Shown: positions 15,001 to 18,414 of the stretch, piece by piece
Layout of the letters: the number at the start of each line of letters is the position of its first letter
How positions within the stretch are numbered: the stretch's first letter is position 1
Origin: JBPEXY01 sp052031065
GTDB lineage: Bacteria > Pseudomonadota > Gammaproteobacteria > Immundisolibacterales > Immundisolibacteraceae
NCBI GenBank assembly: GCA_052031065.1
Contig: JBPEXY010000156.1
Coordinates: 1 to 18,414 of the forward strand
Direction: 5' to 3'
DNA: 18,414 nucleotides
Translations under genes and position numbers: made by a program
The notes under the pieces: generated by a model
What the model was told of the DNA's origin: nothing
The model's database searches: none
Seen by the model: the letters and a program-made list of their open reading frames with translations, nothing else

Positions 15001-15345
15001 CTACCCCGGCGGCCAGGTCAGCTGACGTCCCGCCAACAGGTGCAGGTGAATGTGAAATACCGTCTGCCCTGCATCAGCATTGCAGTTCATTACCATCCTG
15101 TATCCCGACTCACCATACCCCTCATCAGCGGCAATCCTGCTTGCCGCCAACGCCATCTGACCCAGTAACTCAGCATCTGCCGGGTCAGCATCATTAGCAG
15201 TGGAGATATGTTTTTTCGGAATCACCAGCACATGCAATGGTGCCTGCGGGTTAATGTCACGAAACGCCATTACCTGATCATTCTCATAGACCAGATCCGG
15301 CGTAATCTCTCCGTTGACCATTTTGCAAAACAGACAATCCGACAC
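15001..15345 (-). CDS. HIT family (HinT-like) nucleotide-binding protein
   Basis: Small cytosolic histidine-triad protein; HinT relatives hydrolyse purine nucleoside phosphoramidates and acyl-AMPs. The 114 residues are standard. The catalytic HIHLH motif has His98, His100 and His102, ahead of LAGR. CLFC (Cys4, Cys7) near the N-terminus matches the zinc-binding form of the family, and IPKKH (42-46) is typical. The start codon is GTG at 15345 with GGGAG about eight bases ahead. It lies 38 bases downstream of the Rieske oxygenase gene on the same strand and is probably co-transcribed, though a shared role is not evident. Confidence 0.93.
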   Translation of the reverse strand: MSDCLFCKMVNGEITPDLVYENDQVMAFRDINPQAPLHVLVIPKKHISTANDADPADAELLGQMALAASRIAADEGYGESGYRMVMNCNADAGQTVFHIHLHLLAGRQLTWPPG

Positions 15346-15383
15346 GACCCAACTCCCGAATCAGGGGTTATTCAACCAATAGC

Positions 15384-16733
15384 CTAACTTTCGGTCTCAT
15401 CGCGCTTGAGGCCGGCGCCAAGCATCTTCGACCACTGCCGGTACTGACCATGGTAGAGGGTCTCATGGGTGGCATCCGGCCCACTACTGTAGGGCGCAAT
15501 ACCCAGCTCCTGTGCCAGTTCATCACCACCATCGACCATGTCAGCCATGCCGCGATCATAGCCCTGCTGCCATTGGACATGCTTGCCTTCAAAGCCGCGC
15601 TGACACTGCTCAAACTCCATCAGGTCATCCGGGGTCGCCATACCGGTGGCGTTGAAGAAATCCTCATACTGACGCAACCGCCGCTCGCGCATCGACGGCG
15701 TTTCATCACGCGGGGCGATACAGTAGATTTTCACTTCGGTACGGTTGTATGAGATCGGCCGAAACACGCGAATCTGCGAAGAGGCCTGCTCCATCAACTG
15801 GACGTTGGGATAGACCAGCAGATTACGCTGGCGCTTCAACATCCACTCCGCCATAGCCCCGCCGACGCGCTCTTCAACCTCGTCTTTCATCTCCCACAGG
15901 GGACGGTTTTCCGGCTTGGGAAAATCGATCCAGATCACCGCATGACCATTATTAAGGTCATAGTGGCCGCTGCTGAACCCTTTCATCATTGAATCGTCGT
16001 AGGCAACCTTGACCTTGTCCTCGCCACCGGCGGCTTCAATCTTTGCGCGCCGCGCAATAACCCCGACATAGTTGGCATGAATGGTGGTGAAGTGGTACCC
16101 GTCGATGCCATTCTCAGCCTGCATCTTCCAGTTACCTTCATAGATGTAGGTTGAGGAGCCTTTAACCACCTCCATGCCAGTATTACTCATAGCCGAAATC
16201 ATTTCGATAAACGGCTTGGACTCGGCGAGATACTCCTCCAGAGGCGGCACCTCTTCACTCAGACTGCCGAATACAAAACCTTTGTAAATGCCCAGCCTGG
16301 CGATGTGGGTGAGGTCGTGACTCGCTTTCAGAAACGGGTCAGGATAACCACCACTGTCGAGATCCTTGACGTCGACGTTGTTTCCGGCGGAATCGAAGGT
16401 CCAACCGTGGTAGCTGCAGACATGGAACTTTTTATTACCCTTGGCTACCCGGCAGAGGGTCGCGCCGCGATGGGCACAGGCGTTGATCATACCGTGAATT
16501 TCGCCGTTTCCATCACGGCTGACAATCACCGGTTGACGACCAATGTAGGTGGAAAAAAAGTCATGCGGCTGGTCGACCTGGCTCTCGTGGCAAAGATAGA
16601 CCCAGCCACTCTCAAAGATGTATTTCATCTCCAGATCAAACAGCTCTTCATCGTTAAAGAGCTTTCGATTAACCTGAAACAGCCCCTCGTCGGGCTGGTC
16701 GATCAGCAGACTGTCAAGATCCTGTGGCTTCAT
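15384..16733 (-). CDS. Rieske aromatic-ring-hydroxylating oxygenase alpha subunit, benzoate/anthranilate dioxygenase type
   Basis: Predicted terminal oxygenase component with a [2Fe-2S] Rieske domain and a mononuclear-iron domain, 449 residues. The Rieske motif is complete: Cys86, His88, Cys106 and His109 in C-x-H-x17-C-x2-H. The catalytic domain shows GNWKMQAENGIDGYHFTTIH with Asp211, His214 and His219 (in parts, QAENGIDGYH and TTIH). The closest remembered relatives are BenA and AntA, supported by KYIFESGWVYL, YIGRQPVI, INACAHRGATLC, RGSS-like KGSSTYIYEGNWK and RQYEDFFNATGMATPDDL. The expected Asp of the 2-His-1-carboxylate triad appears replaced: the sequence reads NVQLMEQASSQIR with Glu315, where I recall LMDQ in BenA and AntA. 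No beta subunit, reductase or diol dehydrogenase gene is nearby. GGAG (16741-16744, other strand) precedes the ATG. Substrate unknown; an aromatic carboxylate is a guess from similarity. Confidence 0.88.
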   Translation of the reverse strand: MKPQDLDSLLIDQPDEGLFQVNRKLFNDEELFDLEMKYIFESGWVYLCHESQVDQPHDFFSTYIGRQPVIVSRDGNGEIHGMINACAHRGATLCRVAKGNKKFHVCSYHGWTFDSAGNNVDVKDLDSGGYPDPFLKASHDLTHIARLGIYKGFVFGSLSEEVPPLEEYLAESKPFIEMISAMSNTGMEVVKGSSTYIYEGNWKMQAENGIDGYHFTTIHANYVGVIARRAKIEAAGGEDKVKVAYDDSMMKGFSSGHYDLNNGHAVIWIDFPKPENRPLWEMKDEVEERVGGAMAEWMLKRQRNLLVYPNVQLMEQASSQIRVFRPISYNRTEVKIYCIAPRDETPSMRERRLRQYEDFFNATGMATPDDLMEFEQCQRGFEGKHVQWQQGYDRGMADMVDGGDELAQELGIAPYSSGPDATHETLYHGQYRQWSKMLGAGLKRDETES

Positions 16734-16846
16734 TCTGGCACTCCATCAAACAAACTTATCGGGTCATTTTTTTGGAGGGCTACGATACTTTAGAACAACG
16801 CGGTTTGTCGATTGCGACGGCAGCCGGCGGTGTCTGCCAGCTGAAT

Positions 16847-17878
16847 TTAAGCAGCGGTGGTTTTCTGCCAGACCCGTTTTACCCAATCCATATCATCAAG
16901 CGGTTCACCGCTGACAATGCGTGTCACCACCTCGGCGGCGACACCACGATAATGGCGCGGAGCGGAGTAATCGGATGAAGCGAGAAACTGGTCCAGGACC
17001 TCACGCTGCAGCGTCTGCGCAACCGAGGTGTAACCCAGCTGTCGCAATGCCGCGGCGTTGGAGAGCTGCTCCATGTGGCCACGCAGCGGAACAGCCAGGG
17101 CTCGTTTGCCTAATGCCAGCACTTCGCTCACCAGTGCAAACCCAGCATTGCAGATCACCGCACCACAACGCTCCAGATCATGGACAAAGTTACGACGTGA
17201 AAACGGCATCAGGGTGACGTTGCCCGTTTCTACTGGCTCAGTAACCCCGCAGTAAACATGAAACCGGAATTCTGCCTGGGTGCCGAGCAGCTGCTGTAAA
17301 TCAGCGGGGTCAATAGAGGGCAGGTAGACCAGCACCAGCTGTGGATCCGGTTCGGCAACTATCTCGGACACCTCGATCACTGGTGGCAATATCGGCTGGT
17401 CGAAGTGGTGCCAGTGAAGCCCAACTGAAGTAGCCACCGGTGCAAAATGGCTAAACACCAGGCGCCCAGCCAGATTATCACCAGCCAGCGGCACCCGATG
17501 ACGAAACGCATACTGATGACCAAACCCGATAACCGGGGTTCGCTGACGCCTGGCTGCCCAGGCAACCACCGGTTCAAAATCGGTAATCACCCGATCATAA
17601 CCGCGGGTATCCATTGCCCGTAGATCGCCTAGAAACTGCAGCGGATGGTTACCCAATGTAGTCGCCAGGTAATCAAGCTTACCGCCGCGCATTTTCAGCG
17701 TTAACCCGCTGAACGCACGATAATCACCAAACGGCTCCATATCGAAATAGGCGGCAGGATCACGACCGGAAAAGACAAAATCAACCTCGGCACCAGCCGC
17801 TTGTAGCATTGGCGCCATCTCGCGGGCGCGGGTGATGTGGCCATTGCCGGTACCCTGCACACCATAAAGAATATTCAA
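16847..17878 (-). CDS. MJ1255/VC2487-family glycosyltransferase
   Basis: Predicted GT-B fold glycosyltransferase of 343 residues, in the family named after MJ1255 and VC2487; acceptor and sugar donor are not established to my knowledge. The N-terminus NILYGVQGTGNGHITRA (2-18) is a clear signature, and the C-terminal half carries CNAGFALVSEVLALGKRAL (243-261, seen as NAGFALVSE and LGKRAL) and VPLRGHMEQ (263-271), the donor-site region. No transmembrane segment or signal peptide is visible. The start codon is TTG at 17878: the frame upstream contains no ATG or GTG before a stop near 17936, and the family begins exactly here. The ribosome binding site is weak. It follows the LpxH-like phosphoesterase on the same strand, a pairing I recall in other proteobacteria that suggests work on an envelope lipid or sugar. 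Confidence 0.9.
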   Translation of the reverse strand: MNILYGVQGTGNGHITRAREMAPMLQAAGAEVDFVFSGRDPAAYFDMEPFGDYRAFSGLTLKMRGGKLDYLATTLGNHPLQFLGDLRAMDTRGYDRVITDFEPVVAWAARRQRTPVIGFGHQYAFRHRVPLAGDNLAGRLVFSHFAPVATSVGLHWHHFDQPILPPVIEVSEIVAEPDPQLVLVYLPSIDPADLQQLLGTQAEFRFHVYCGVTEPVETGNVTLMPFSRRNFVHDLERCGAVICNAGFALVSEVLALGKRALAVPLRGHMEQLSNAAALRQLGYTSVAQTLQREVLDQFLASSDYSAPRHYRGVAAEVVTRIVSGEPLDDMDWVKRVWQKTTAA

Positions 17879-17967
17879 GTCGCTACCGCCGGCACCGAGA
17901 AAAAAACAGCAGTCTCGCTTCGAGAGTACCTTGTATCACTGGCTGAAACAACGCGCGGCTGGACGAA

Positions 17968-18414
17968 TCAGGCCGCTTTGCTTATCGCGGTTTTTAACTC
18001 TGTCGGCGCTGCAGGCAGATGCTGGGAAAGATGTTCCAGTAACTCCAGCCGGCCATCCTCATGCTCGACCAGGGCACTACAGCTTTCCACCCAGTCACCG
18101 GTATTCGCGTAGAGAATCTGGTCTATGTTTTCCAGCGCCGCACGGTGAATGTGGCCGCAGATCACCCCATCAACACCGCGGGTTGTCGCTGCCTTGACCA
18201 GTGCATCTTCATAGTTGCCGATGAACTGTACCGCATTTTTAACCTTGTGCTTGAGGAATCCGGCCAGCGACCAGTAGGGCTTGCCCACCAGTTTGCGCGC
18301 ACCATTAACCAGTCTGTTGAGCCGCAGCAACCACTCATAGGCAACACTACCAATGATCGCCAGTAGCCGGCTGCACTGCACCACACTGTCAAACTCATCG
18401 CCGTGAATCACCAG
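17968..18414 (-). CDS. UDP-2,3-diacylglucosamine diphosphatase-like (LpxH-related) metallophosphoesterase, partial
   Basis: C-terminal 148 residues of a calcineurin-like phosphoesterase of the COG2908 type; the start lies beyond the right edge of the window, since the frame is still open at 18414. Visible metal-site motifs are HGDEFD (4-9 of the visible part), equivalent to the His-Gly-Asp motif of LpxH, and CGHIH (86-90), equivalent to its C-terminal His-x-His. Other marks are GKPYWSLAGFLKHKVKNAV (44-62, seen as KPYWSLAGFLKHK) and NTGDWVESCSALVEH. This branch differs from true LpxH, and many members are only assumed to act on lipid A precursors. It is 89 bases upstream of the glycosyltransferase on the same strand. 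Confidence 0.88.
   Translation of the reverse strand: MVIHGDEFDSVVQCSRLLAIIGSVAYEWLLRLNRLVNGARKLVGKPYWSLAGFLKHKVKNAVQFIGNYEDALVKAATTRGVDGVICGHIHRAALENIDQILYANTGDWVESCSALVEHEDGRLELLEHLSQHLPAAPTELKTAISKAA

Overview
The window reads as ordinary chromosome of a moderately GC-rich gammaproteobacterium. The case rests on gene order and protein type: ispA followed by dxs, rpsU divergent from tsaD with yqeY behind rpsU, a gcvT-gcvH-gcvPA series (two-subunit type of glycine decarboxylase) and an N-terminally extended ArgB. I cannot name a genus. Genes are densely packed, and I see no insertion sequence, phage gene, CRISPR array, tRNA or rRNA.

Layout. 1-2693: 3'-part of ispA, then dxs (isoprenoid precursor synthesis), forward. 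2704-4316: reverse-strand group rpsU, yqeY and a secreted retropepsin-like protease; the protease runs convergently into dxs. 4503-6659: tsaD (tRNA t6A synthesis, divergent from rpsU) and moaA (molybdopterin synthesis), forward. 6704-7585: argB, reverse. 7826-9034: a GAF plus HD-GYP cyclic-di-GMP phosphodiesterase, forward, behind a good sigma70-like promoter. 9107-14332: gcvT, gcvH, gcvPA, an MFS transporter and an alanine dehydrogenase, all forward and mostly closely spaced. 14578-14883: a small exported protein, closed by a strong terminator. 15001-18414: reverse-strand group of (in transcription order) an LpxH-like phosphoesterase that runs off the window, an MJ1255/VC2487-type glycosyltransferase, a BenA/AntA-like Rieske oxygenase alpha subunit and a HinT-like HIT protein.

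How the genes fit together. IspA and Dxs feed isoprenoid synthesis. GcvT, GcvH and GcvPA are parts of the glycine cleavage system, but the catalytic partner GcvPB is not next to them; a permease and an alanine dehydrogenase occupy its place, so the cluster may link glycine, glyoxylate and alanine metabolism (inference). The phosphoesterase and glycosyltransferase look like an envelope-glycolipid pair (inference). The Rieske oxygenase stands without its beta subunit or reductase.

No clearly new multi-gene system is visible. The points most worth checking are: a Glu where the mononuclear-iron Asp is expected in the orphan Rieske oxygenase; a perfect dyad within the promoter of the HD-GYP gene; a nested dyad upstream of the small exported protein; the absence of gcvPB; two substitutions at the second aspartate-rich region of IspA; and the replacement of dnaG/rpoD behind rpsU-yqeY by a secreted protease.
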